A stretch of 64,000 bases of DNA from Winogradskyella jejuensis (GTDB lineage: Bacteria > Bacteroidota > Bacteroidia > Flavobacteriales > Flavobacteriaceae), in contig NZ_FQWS01000001.1 in NCBI RefSeq assembly GCF_900129745.1, positions 1 through 64,000 of the forward strand, written 5' to 3'. Both the position numbers and the translations under genes were made by a program. Below are positions 57,207-64,000 of this stretch, in pieces. The notes beneath the pieces are model-generated. The model was given only the letters and a program-made list of their open reading frames with translations, made no database searches and was not told the origin of the DNA. Position 1 is the first letter of the stretch, and each line of letters opens with the position of its first letter.

Positions 57207-57730
57207 ATTTCGAAATAAATAAATCAGTAGAAATCCTAGAAAGAACACCTAAAGTTTTAGAATCATTACTTAAAGGACTTTCTGAAGACTGGCTTTTTAA
57301 TAATGAGGGCAAAAATACTTGGAGCCCATATGAAGTTTTAGGGCATTTAATATTTGGCGAAAAAACAGACTGGATTATTCGAATTAAAATAATCCTTAGC
57401 ACATCAGAAAACAAAGATTTTGAGCCTTTTGAGAGGTTCGCCCACTTAAATGAGAATAAACACATCAACGAGTTAATTGATGAATTTAAAATTTTAAGAT
57501 ATAATAATTTGAAGATTCTAAAATCATTTATAATAACCGAAGAAAAATTGTCTCTCACTGGTGTGCATCCTGAATTTGGTAACGTAACTTTAAAACAACT
57601 GATTTCAACTTGGGCTGTTCATGATTTGGGGCATATTTCACAAATCACTAGAGTAATGGCAAAACAGTATACTCTTGAAGTTGGACCATGGATAAATTAT
57701 TTAGGTATTTTGAAGAATAAAGCTAAATAA
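57203..57730 (+). CDS. DinB-family protein
   Basis: 175 residues, four-helix bundle of the DinB/YfiT type with a candidate metal-binding His triad H48 (YEVLGHLIFGEK), H140 and H144 (STWAVHDLGHISQ). Related proteins act as thiol-dependent S-transferases (bacillithiol, mycothiol) or metal-dependent hydrolases. With an MBL hydrolase and an acetyltransferase in the same operon, a detoxification route is a reasonable but untested idea. Element E2 begins 5 bases after its stop. Confidence 0.8.
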   Translation: MNFEINKSVEILERTPKVLESLLKGLSEDWLFNNEGKNTWSPYEVLGHLIFGEKTDWIIRIKIILSTSENKDFEPFERFAHLNENKHINELIDEFKILRYNNLKILKSFIITEEKLSLTGVHPEFGNVTLKQLISTWAVHDLGHISQITRVMAKQYTLEVGPWINYLGILKNKAK

Positions 57731-57734
57731 AAGC

Positions 57735-57873
57735 CAGCAGGTAACAATGGCTATAAGTAATTGCTTGTTCTTGCCTACTTCTGAAAATACCCGTGGATTT
57801 TCTATTCGGTTTTTATTTGATAAATTACGAGCTTAACCACGCAACTAATCTTATACAAAACCGATAGCGACAC
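57735..57873. repeat. Intergenic stem-loop element E2
   Basis: About 139 bases beginning 5 bases after the DinB stop. It aligns with E1 (44924-45070): shared TTGTTCTT, CTACTT, GAAAAT ... ATTTTC hairpin, CGGTTT/CGGGTT, AACCACGCAAC and ATAC/ACAAAAC end. The outer arms around TATAA / TTATAC and TTGC / GCAA are complementary. It lies between the accessory operon and a YdeI-like gene. Confidence 0.7.
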
Positions 57874-57894
57874 TTATTTTTTAAACATAACTAA

Positions 57895-58494
57895 ATGAAA
57901 AAAGTCTACTCCGTTGAAGAATATATAGAAACTAACAGCCACTTTCAAAAAGAGTTGGAGTTATTACGGAGTATCGTTTTAAGTACTGAGCTTAACGAAG
58001 CTGTAAAATGGTCTGCACCTGTTTATGATTTAAATGGCAAAAATATTTTGGGTTTAGGTGCTTTTAAAAACCACTTTTGCATTTGGTTTTTTAATGGTGT
58101 GTTCTTAAAAGATGAGCATAATTTGTTAGTCAACGCACAAGAAGGTAAAACCAAAGCCCTACGCCAAATGCGCTTTGAAACGATAGATGATATAAACAAA
58201 AACCTCGTTTTAGCCTACGTAAAAGAAGCTATTGAAAATCAACGTGCTGGAAAAGAGATAAAAGTAGTGCGTAAAGGTAAAACAGTAGATATTCCTAAAG
58301 AGCTAAAAGCCTGTTTAAATAATGACCAAGATTTACAATTGGCCTTTAGCGCTTTAACTCCAGGTAAGCAACGTGAGTATTGCGAGTATATTAGTTCTGC
58401 CAAAAGAGAGGCTACAAAAGTATCTCGATTAGAAAAAATTACACCGATGATACTTAACGGTGTTGGGCTAAATGACAAATACAAAAATTGCTAA
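57895..58494 (+). CDS. YdeI-like protein (DUF1801 domain)
   Basis: 199 residues. The first ~120 form a DUF1801-type domain (LELLRSIVLSTELNEAVKWSAPVYDLNGKNILGLGAFKNHFCIWFFNG). The rest is the YdeI C-terminal part, with VDIPKELKACLNNDQDLQLAFSALTPGKQREYCEYISSAKREATKVSRLEKITPMIL, where bacteriocin-protection relatives keep the PGKQREY and AK.-.TR-like motifs. The exact role in stress or bacteriocin resistance is not established. It is a free-standing gene after element E2. Confidence 0.8.
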   Translation: MKKVYSVEEYIETNSHFQKELELLRSIVLSTELNEAVKWSAPVYDLNGKNILGLGAFKNHFCIWFFNGVFLKDEHNLLVNAQEGKTKALRQMRFETIDDINKNLVLAYVKEAIENQRAGKEIKVVRKGKTVDIPKELKACLNNDQDLQLAFSALTPGKQREYCEYISSAKREATKVSRLEKITPMILNGVGLNDKYKNC

Positions 58495-58557
58495 TTCTTC
58501 GTTAAGCCCATAGACATCAACCTTACTATTCCATAATTTTACTGAAAAAGTAAAGTT

Positions 58558-59271
58558 ATGTTTTACAAAGGCTATATTCTACTACTAAGTATTTTATCTA
58601 CAGTTTCATTATACAGTCAAGATAAAATTTCGGCAGAAACCTACACCTATAAAAAAGGCGATTATAGTGGTATTGGCAAATGGTATATGGGTAGAGAAAT
58701 TGCTTATGTCATGGGCTATCAAGGCATTGGTTGGTTAGAGCGCCCTGAACGTGAGTATGAAGAAAACACAAGTAAACTCATTAGAAACTTAGATATACAA
58801 CCAAACGACGTAATAGCTGATATTGGAGCGGGCTCTGGTTATCATGTATTTAAAATGGCACCACTTGCTAAAAATGGGAAAGTATATGCAGTGGATATTC
58901 AAAAAGAGATGCTTAATGCCATACAACAAGAAAATAAAACACAAGAGTTAGATAATATCGTACTTATTCAAGGTACTGAAAAGAGCACAAACCTTCCAGA
59001 AGATTCTATTGACAAAATATTAATGGTCGATGTATATCATGAGTTTAGCTTTCCTATAGAGATGTTAGCGTCAATGAAAAAGGCGTTAAAACCAAACGGA
59101 GAAATATATCTTATCGAATATAGAGCTGAGGACGATAACGTACCGATGAAACGCCTTCATAAAATGAGCGAAAAGCAAGCTATTAAAGAGTTTGAAGCCG
59201 CAGGTTTTAAACTTTTAAAAAATATATCTAATCTACCCTGGCAGCATTGTATGATTTTTATAAAGTCTTAA
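58558..59271 (+). CDS. Class I SAM-dependent methyltransferase with an N-terminal signal peptide
   Basis: 237 residues. An apparent cleavable signal peptide (KGYILLLSILSTVSLYSQ) is followed by a Rossmann-fold methyltransferase: motif I VIADIGAGSGYHVFKMAPLAKNGKVYAVDI, acidic loop end Asp, and the later DSIDKILMVDVYHEF and PNGEIYLIEYRAED. The signal peptide implies export, although S-adenosylmethionine is cytoplasmic, so either the helix is retained as an anchor or the protein uses something else. A terminator follows. Confidence 0.8.
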   Translation: MFYKGYILLLSILSTVSLYSQDKISAETYTYKKGDYSGIGKWYMGREIAYVMGYQGIGWLERPEREYEENTSKLIRNLDIQPNDVIADIGAGSGYHVFKMAPLAKNGKVYAVDIQKEMLNAIQQENKTQELDNIVLIQGTEKSTNLPEDSIDKILMVDVYHEFSFPIEMLASMKKALKPNGEIYLIEYRAEDDNVPMKRLHKMSEKQAIKEFEAAGFKLLKNISNLPWQHCMIFIKS

Positions 59272-59281
59272 TACGACAAAA

Positions 59282-59305
59282 GCCACTTTTTCAAGTGGCA
59301 TTTTT
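59282..59305 (+). terminator. Terminator between the methyltransferase and yajC
   Basis: GCCACTT (59282-59288) pairs with AAGTGGC (59293-59299), loop TTTC, followed by a T-rich run. Its A run upstream may also serve yajC on the minus strand. Confidence 0.8.
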
Positions 59306-59326
59306 ATTTTTAATTGCTAACCGTAG

Positions 59327-59620
59327 TTATTTCTTAACTACGGGAGCATTAAGTTTACTACTCATTTCCATAGAAATTGCAGAACGGTCAAATTTAATTT
59401 TTCCAGCTAATGTTTCTATAACACAGCTATTATCTTTATCGTTTAACTCTGCAACTTTTCCATGCATACCACTTTTAGTGATTACTCTATCTCCACGTTT
59501 TAGAGCAGAAGCAAAAGCTTTCTCTTTCTTTGCGCGTCTCATCTGTGGTGCAATCATAAAGAAATACACTACAGCAAACATGGCTATAAATGGTAAAAAT
59601 GAACTTATACCTTCTCCCAT
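59327..59620 (-). CDS. yajC: Preprotein translocase subunit YajC
   Basis: 97 residues: one N-terminal membrane helix (SSFLPFIAMFAVVYFFMIAPQMRRAKKEKAF) and a small cytoplasmic domain (LKRGDRVITKSGMHGKVAELNDKDNSCVIETLAGKIKFDRSAIS). Associates with SecDF and the Sec translocon. It lies 9 bases after the DUF1573 gene in a nusB-DUF1573-yajC order common in flavobacteria. Confidence 0.93.
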   Translation of the reverse strand: MGEGISSFLPFIAMFAVVYFFMIAPQMRRAKKEKAFASALKRGDRVITKSGMHGKVAELNDKDNSCVIETLAGKIKFDRSAISMEMSSKLNAPVVKK

Positions 59621-59629
59621 TAATTCTAA

Positions 59630-60187
59630 TTAATCGTGGTTATGACCTTCGTGACCTGGTCTTGTACTAGATTTTTTTGGCTGAGCTTGTAAGATACTTG
59701 ATGTACCTGTAGCAGTTGCCTGAGCTGGAGTCTTAGCATTTGGGTCTTTTTCTACAAAAGCCGTAATCTTAACTTGCTCATTACCTTTAGCTGTATTGGT
59801 AGTCATTGTAACTGCTTTAGTTACTTTGTTACCATTACCTTTACCATTAAACTTCACTGTAAACTCGCCTGTCTCTCCTGGTGCTACTTGCTTAGTGTAG
59901 TTAGATGGTACTGTACAACCACATGTACTCTTTACATTACTCACAACTAACATAGAGTTACCAATGTTTGTGTACTTAAATGTAGTTTCAACTGGTGTAC
60001 CGTTTTCGATAGTACCAAAATCGTGAGTTTCTTTGTCAAACTTAATTACAGGTAAATTTCCTGCATTAGCATCACGTTCAGCAGCTAGAGCTACATTCTC
60101 AGAATTCACTTTACTTGCTGCATCTTCTTTACATGATGTAAAGGCTATCAGACATAATGCACTTAGTCCTAAAATTACTTTTTTCAT
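59630..60187 (-). CDS. DUF1573 lipoprotein
   Basis: 185 residues. A lipoprotein signal (KKVILGLSALCLIAFTSC) precedes a DUF1573 immunoglobulin-like domain (about 45-145): PVIKFDKETHDFGTIENGTPVETTFKYTNIGNSMLVVSNVKSTCGCTVPSNYTKQVAPGETGEFTVKFNGKGNGN. The tail is Thr/Ser/Gln/Ala-rich and ends in a HEGHNHD run that could bind metal. Function of the family is unknown; it lies between nusB and yajC. Confidence 0.85.
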   Translation of the reverse strand: MKKVILGLSALCLIAFTSCKEDAASKVNSENVALAAERDANAGNLPVIKFDKETHDFGTIENGTPVETTFKYTNIGNSMLVVSNVKSTCGCTVPSNYTKQVAPGETGEFTVKFNGKGNGNKVTKAVTMTTNTAKGNEQVKITAFVEKDPNAKTPAQATATGTSSILQAQPKKSSTRPGHEGHNHD

Positions 60188-60311
60188 CGCTGTATTTTTA
60201 AAATTATTTATGAATATTATTTATCTAGCGCCAAATGTAATAATATTTTCAAGGAATAAAAACTTTTAATACACACTTAACACATAAGAAAACATAAGTA
60301 AAACGCTAGTT

Positions 60312-61256
60312 TTACATCAATCCTCTACCCACTTTATTATGAATATTGTTCTCCTTATACTCCTTTACAATTTTATCTAATATCCCATTGATAAACACAC
60401 TACTCTTTGGTGTGGAATATTCTTTAGCGATTTCTAGATACTCGTTTATAGTCACTTTTACAGGAATTGATGGAAATTTCTGAAACTCGCAGATAGCCAT
60501 TTGCAACAATACACCATCTAAACTCGCAAGTCGCTCTGCGTCCCAATTGGTTGTCTTTGCTGCAATTTCTTCAGTGAACTTGGTACTGTTTAATAATGTT
60601 TTGTATAACAAGTCTTTAGCGAAAGTTTTGTCGTCTTCGTCTTTATACAACTCAGCAATTAAATGTGTTTCTGGTTTGGTGAGTTTTAATTTGGTGAACT
60701 TTTTTATAATCGCGGTATTTACAACTGGCAAATCGTCAACCCAAGTAATTTGTTTGTCTTCAAAATAATCGAAAAGCTTATCGTTAGGTGCTATAATTTC
60801 AGCATAGACATCAATCATAAAATCTTTGTCTTCTTTTAAGTCTGAAGGTCCTTTAGCCATATATTCTTTATATAAATCGCTTTCAAAGATGGATTTGTAA
60901 ATGACATCTACATACTCAAAATCTAAATCCCAAAAATTAAGTTTTCGCTTCTCAATAACTTCTTTTAGCATTGTGTTATTGCTGATAAACTCGAGTACAG
61001 CATTGTCTGCAAACTTTCGGTTAGGATTAATATCCTCCTGAGTTGCAAGCATTTTTTTTTGAGATAATTCTAACTTGGAATTGGCTTTCTTTTGTAACTC
61101 AATCATTAAAGCCATGATGGCATAATAGAGGTCAGACATCTTGTCTATACTGTTGTAAAGAAACTTTTCGTCTTTTTTAAAATCATCACTCTCAGTACCT
61201 TTAAAAGCGAATAAAGATTGCATAACTTTAATACGAATGTGTCGTCGATTGAGCAT
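60312..61256 (-). CDS. nusB: Transcription antitermination factor NusB, long form
   Basis: 314 residues. The C-terminal ~140 residues match NusB (DLLYKTLLNS ... WDAERLASLDGVLLQMAICEFQKFPSIPVKVTINEYLEIAKEYSTPKSSVFINGILDKIVKEY), with an N terminus RRHIRIKVMQSLFAFK as in short NusB. The middle is a large insertion, giving about twice the length of E. coli NusB; the long type is usual in Bacteroidetes. NusB with NusE promotes rRNA antitermination. Confidence 0.9.
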   Translation of the reverse strand: MLNRRHIRIKVMQSLFAFKGTESDDFKKDEKFLYNSIDKMSDLYYAIMALMIELQKKANSKLELSQKKMLATQEDINPNRKFADNAVLEFISNNTMLKEVIEKRKLNFWDLDFEYVDVIYKSIFESDLYKEYMAKGPSDLKEDKDFMIDVYAEIIAPNDKLFDYFEDKQITWVDDLPVVNTAIIKKFTKLKLTKPETHLIAELYKDEDDKTFAKDLLYKTLLNSTKFTEEIAAKTTNWDAERLASLDGVLLQMAICEFQKFPSIPVKVTINEYLEIAKEYSTPKSSVFINGILDKIVKEYKENNIHNKVGRGLM

Positions 61257-61288
61257 ATGTAAAGAACTTATTTTTAAACCATTAAAAA

Positions 61289-61313
61289 GGTGAAACTAAT
61301 ATTTAGTTTCACC
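61289..61313 (-). terminator. Leucine dehydrogenase terminator
   Basis: GGTGAAACTAA (61289-61299) pairs with TTAGTTTCACC (61303-61313), loop TAT, followed on the minus strand by a T run. Confidence 0.85.
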
Positions 61314-61347
61314 CTGCAAAAATAGTATTTCTAACTATTCTAAAAAA

Positions 61348-62451
61348 TTATTTAGCGTTTTCTCTTCGTCTTGTTTCTATGCGTTCTTTAGCAATATTAA
61401 GAGCCGCATTGTGCGTTGTTAACTTGTTAGCTTTCGCTCGGTCTAAAATTTCTAAAGTTGTATTGTAGATGTTCTCTGTTTTACGCATTATTTCAGCACG
61501 GTCGTAGTTTTCTAGTTCGGCAAAAACATTGATAATTCCACCAGCATTAATTAAAAAATCTGGCGCATAAACAATACCTTTATCTTGAAGTAATTTTCCA
61601 TGCTTCACCTCATCGGCTAACTGATTGTTGGCTGCACCTGCAATAATATCTGCTTGTATTTTATGGATGGTATCGTCGTTAATTGTCGCTCCTAAAGCAC
61701 AAGGCGCGTAAATATCCATATTCTCTGAATAAATATCATGACCACCATAAATCGTAGCACCGTATTTATTTTTTACTTCTTCCAAACGTTCTTGGCTAAT
61801 GTCTGCAATAGTTACGTTTGCACCTTCGTTGACCAAATGCTCTACTAAAGCTTCGCCAACATTACCAATACCTTGAACAAATACATTCTTATCTTCTAAA
61901 ATATCAGAACCATATCTAAACTGCGCAGCAGCTTTCATGCCCATAAAAACACCATAAGCTGTAATTGGAGAAGGATTTCCTGCACCTCCTTTGCTTTCAG
62001 AAATTCCAGTAACAAAAGGCGTTACTTCTCTTACTGTATCCATATCTTCAGTAGCCATCCCAACATCTTCTGCAGTAATATATCGTCCGCTTAAAGAATG
62101 AACAAACTCACCAAAACGTCTCATTAACTCAGGTGTTTTTTGTGTTTTAGCATCGCCTATAATAACGGCTTTACCACCACCAAGATTCAATCCTGTAATA
62201 GCAGATTTGAAGGTCATTCCCCTAGACAAACGTAACACGTCATTTAATGCCTCCCATTCACTATTATATTGCCACATTCTTGTACCTCCAAGCGCAGGTC
62301 CCAAAACTGTGTTATGTATTCCTATTATTGCTTTTAAACCAGTATCTTTGTCATTGCAAAAAACGATTTGCTCGTGATTATCAAATGATAATTGACCAAA
62401 AACTGGGTCAGCTTTTACCAAATCTTTTGCGTCTATAACGTCTGTTGTCAT
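61348..62451 (-). CDS. Leucine dehydrogenase (Glu/Leu/Phe/Val dehydrogenase family)
   Basis: 367 residues. The N-terminal catalytic domain holds GLKAIIGIHNTVLGPALGGTRMW and LGGGKAVIIGDAK with the active-site Lys; the NAD domain is around NVFVQGIGNVGEALVEHLVNEGANVTIADIS; the AGAANNQLADEVKHG segment is also present. The sequence is closer to leucine dehydrogenase than to glutamate dehydrogenase (PSPITAYGVFMGMKAAAQF). It deaminates branched-chain amino acids, feeding keto acids to breakdown or fatty-acid precursors. A terminator follows. Confidence 0.9.
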   Translation of the reverse strand: MTTDVIDAKDLVKADPVFGQLSFDNHEQIVFCNDKDTGLKAIIGIHNTVLGPALGGTRMWQYNSEWEALNDVLRLSRGMTFKSAITGLNLGGGKAVIIGDAKTQKTPELMRRFGEFVHSLSGRYITAEDVGMATEDMDTVREVTPFVTGISESKGGAGNPSPITAYGVFMGMKAAAQFRYGSDILEDKNVFVQGIGNVGEALVEHLVNEGANVTIADISQERLEEVKNKYGATIYGGHDIYSENMDIYAPCALGATINDDTIHKIQADIIAGAANNQLADEVKHGKLLQDKGIVYAPDFLINAGGIINVFAELENYDRAEIMRKTENIYNTTLEILDRAKANKLTTHNAALNIAKERIETRRRENAK

Positions 62452-62582
62452 GCTTAATTTTATTTAGTGCTGTTACAGAATATTTAAAAACAGCGTGCAA
62501 AAATAAATTTTTATTAAAGCATTAGCAAAATATTAACTGAAAAATAGGATTATAACAATAGCTTTGTACTCTTTTACTTTCA

Positions 62583-64000
62583 ATGAAAGCCTTAAAACAT
62601 CTTAACAAATACTTCTACAAATATCGATACAGACTTATTGTAGGTATTATCATAACTATAATAGCAAAGATTTTTGCACTCTTTACGCCACGTCTCATCG
62701 GTGCTTCTATCAATGTTATTTCAGAGAAATTTAGTGGTACCATATCGCAAGAAGATTTTGAAAGTCAATTAATAACAAATATCATTTATCTCATTGGAGC
62801 AGCTATTATTGCTGGCTTATTTACTTTTTTAATGCGACAGACCATAATCAATGTCTCAAGATATATTGAGTTTGATTTGAAAAACGAAGTTTATAAGCAT
62901 TACCAAGTACTTTCACTTAGTTTCTATAAATCTAACCGTACTGGAGATTTAATGAACCGTATTAGCGAAGATGTTGGTAAAGTACGTATGTACGCTGGGC
63001 CAGCAATTATGTATACTATAAATACGGTCACGCTTTTTACAGTCGCATTAACACAAATGATTAGTACAGCACCAAAACTGACCATGTATACCATGTTGCC
63101 TTTGCCTATACTTTCTTTCATTATATATAAGCTGAGTCGACTTATTAACCACAGAAGTAAAATAGTTCAAGAGTCTTTATCAGGACTATCTTCATACACG
63201 CAGGAACAGTTTAGTGGTATTTCGGTAATTAAATCCTACACCATTGAGCCAAGTGTTAATAATGAATTTGAGATACTTTCTTCAGAAAATAGACAGAAGC
63301 AAATAGACTTAGCCAAAGTACAAGCGTTTTTCTTCCCGCTAATGATTTTGTTGATTGGCGTAAGTAACCTACTGGTTATTTTTATTGGCGGAAAGCAATA
63401 CATCGATGGCGAGATTGAAAGTATTGGAACAATTGCTGAATTTATTATTTATGTGAATATGCTAACGTGGCCGGTTGCAACAGTAGGCTGGGTAACATCT
63501 ATAGTACAGCAAGCTGAAGCCTCGCAGAAACGTATTAATGAATTTTTAGAGCAAGAGCCAGAAATAAAAAATACAGTTGATGAAGCTACCGCTATTGAAG
63601 GTAGAATAGAATTCAATAATGTAAGCTTTACCTATCCAGACACTAATATCACAGCACTTAAGAATGTTAGCTTTCAGCTTGAAGCTGGTGAAAAGCTAGC
63701 CATTCTTGGTATGACAGGTGCAGGCAAATCAACAATACTAGATTTAATTGGTCGACTTTACGATACACAAGAAGGTGAAATTAAAGTGGATGATAAGCTT
63801 ATCACCAATATCAACTTATTCAACTTAAGAGAAAGTATTGGTTACGTACCACAAGATGCCTTCTTATTCTCAGATTCCATTAAAAACAACATCATGTTTG
63901 GGAAAGAGGATGCTACTGAAGAAGAAGTCATCGAAGCTGCAAAAAATGCTAGGGTACACAAAAACATTATTGGATTTAAAAATGGTTATAATACCATTCT
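62583..64000 (+). CDS. ABC exporter, fused permease and ATPase (partial at right edge)
   Basis: At least 472 residues and cut by the window end. The ATG at 62583 starts KALKHLNKYFYKYRYRLIVGIIITIIAKIFALFTPRLIG. Six helices form the ABC transmembrane type 1 domain (to about residue 300). The ATPase begins near residue 335 (IEFNNVSFTYPDTNITALKNVSFQLEAGEKLAILGMTGAGKSTILDLIGRLYD) with Walker A at GMTGAGKST and the Q-loop in GYVPQDAFLF; the signature motif lies beyond the window. It belongs to the MsbA/multidrug/lipid exporter group. It is divergent from leucine dehydrogenase. Confidence 0.93.
   Translation, partial: MKALKHLNKYFYKYRYRLIVGIIITIIAKIFALFTPRLIGASINVISEKFSGTISQEDFESQLITNIIYLIGAAIIAGLFTFLMRQTIINVSRYIEFDLKNEVYKHYQVLSLSFYKSNRTGDLMNRISEDVGKVRMYAGPAIMYTINTVTLFTVALTQMISTAPKLTMYTMLPLPILSFIIYKLSRLINHRSKIVQESLSGLSSYTQEQFSGISVIKSYTIEPSVNNEFEILSSENRQKQIDLAKVQAFFFPLMILLIGVSNLLVIFIGGKQYIDGEIESIGTIAEFIIYVNMLTWPVATVGWVTSIVQQAEASQKRINEFLEQEPEIKNTVDEATAIEGRIEFNNVSFTYPDTNITALKNVSFQLEAGEKLAILGMTGAGKSTILDLIGRLYDTQEGEIKVDDKLITNINLFNLRESIGYVPQDAFLFSDSIKNNIMFGKEDATEEEVIEAAKNARVHKNIIGFKNGYNTI

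Overview
The window is a 64 kb piece of a low-GC chromosome that I assign to a marine-type member of the Flavobacteriaceae (Bacteroidetes). The grounds are promoters of the TTG-N19/20-TAnnTTTG kind, no Shine-Dalgarno sequences before most genes, type IX secretion (T9SS) C-terminal sorting domains on two exported proteins, a FadL-type porin and a TonB-dependent receptor, split transketolase genes, and a carotenoid gene set with a MerR-type regulator. About 60 protein genes, three tRNA genes and one probable structured RNA are visible. No prophage, insertion sequence, CRISPR array or rRNA gene was found. The left edge carries a strong leftward promoter that probably serves a stable RNA operon outside the window.

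Layout. 1-510: leftward promoter, a Flavo-1-like structured RNA, thrS promoter. 510-3800: thrS-infC-rpmI-rplT, with infC opening on an AUA codon. 3806-13256 (minus): membrane cyclase, asparagine-synthetase-like exported protein, AI-2E transporter, dnaB, accA, EamA transporter, LptF/G permease, tgt. 13426-16580 (plus): two transketolase halves separated by a secreted unknown, then a frameshifted outer-membrane protein gene. 16645-19258: FKBP lipoprotein, S4-domain protein, phosphoribosyltransferase, aroK. 19389-19598: tRNA-Lys and tRNA-Leu. 19708-23397: merR-crtI-crtB-crtZ. 23390-28239 (minus): TlpA, a duplicated-domain lipoprotein beside a Crp/Fnr regulator, FadL-type porin, Gly/Trp-rich lipoprotein. 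28341-30312: proS, tRNA-Glu, rpsT. 30477-39246 (minus): aconitase, acyltransferase 3, moxR and three consecutive SurA-type genes. 39466-40524: T9SS cargo and a small conserved protein. 40521-43766 (minus): crtY, a CruF-type gene and a second CrtI-type desaturase. 43998-45140: CoiA-like gene and element E1. 45141-53389: guaB, TonB receptor with twin operator-like sites, HMG-CoA lyase, membrane metalloprotease, LysE exporter, secreted pappalysin-type protease. 53428-59271: pyrD, pepT, a metallo-hydrolase/GNAT/DinB operon followed by element E2, YdeI-like protein, exported methyltransferase. 59327-62451 (minus): yajC, DUF1573, nusB, leucine dehydrogenase. 62583-end: an ABC exporter that runs off the window.

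How the genes work together. The two carotenoid clusters, 17 kb apart, together encode phytoene synthase, two desaturases, a lycopene cyclase, a 1',2'-hydratase-type protein and a beta-ring hydroxylase. That combination fits a monocyclic carotenoid of the saproxanthin type better than plain zeaxanthin. The regulator heading cluster 1 keeps motifs of cobalamin-dependent light sensors (W-x9-EH and ExHxxG). Envelope biogenesis is well represented (three SurA-like proteins, LptF/G, YajC, TlpA). Leucine breakdown is represented by leucine dehydrogenase and HMG-CoA lyase.

The least explained structures are: two homologous stem-loop elements (E1, E2), each placed just after the stop codon of an accessory gene whose upstream promoter is also nearly shared; a perfect TGTTA-N6-TAACA dyad between a Crp/Fnr gene and a repeat lipoprotein gene; twin 9-5-9 sites around the TonB receptor promoter; and the AUA start of infC.
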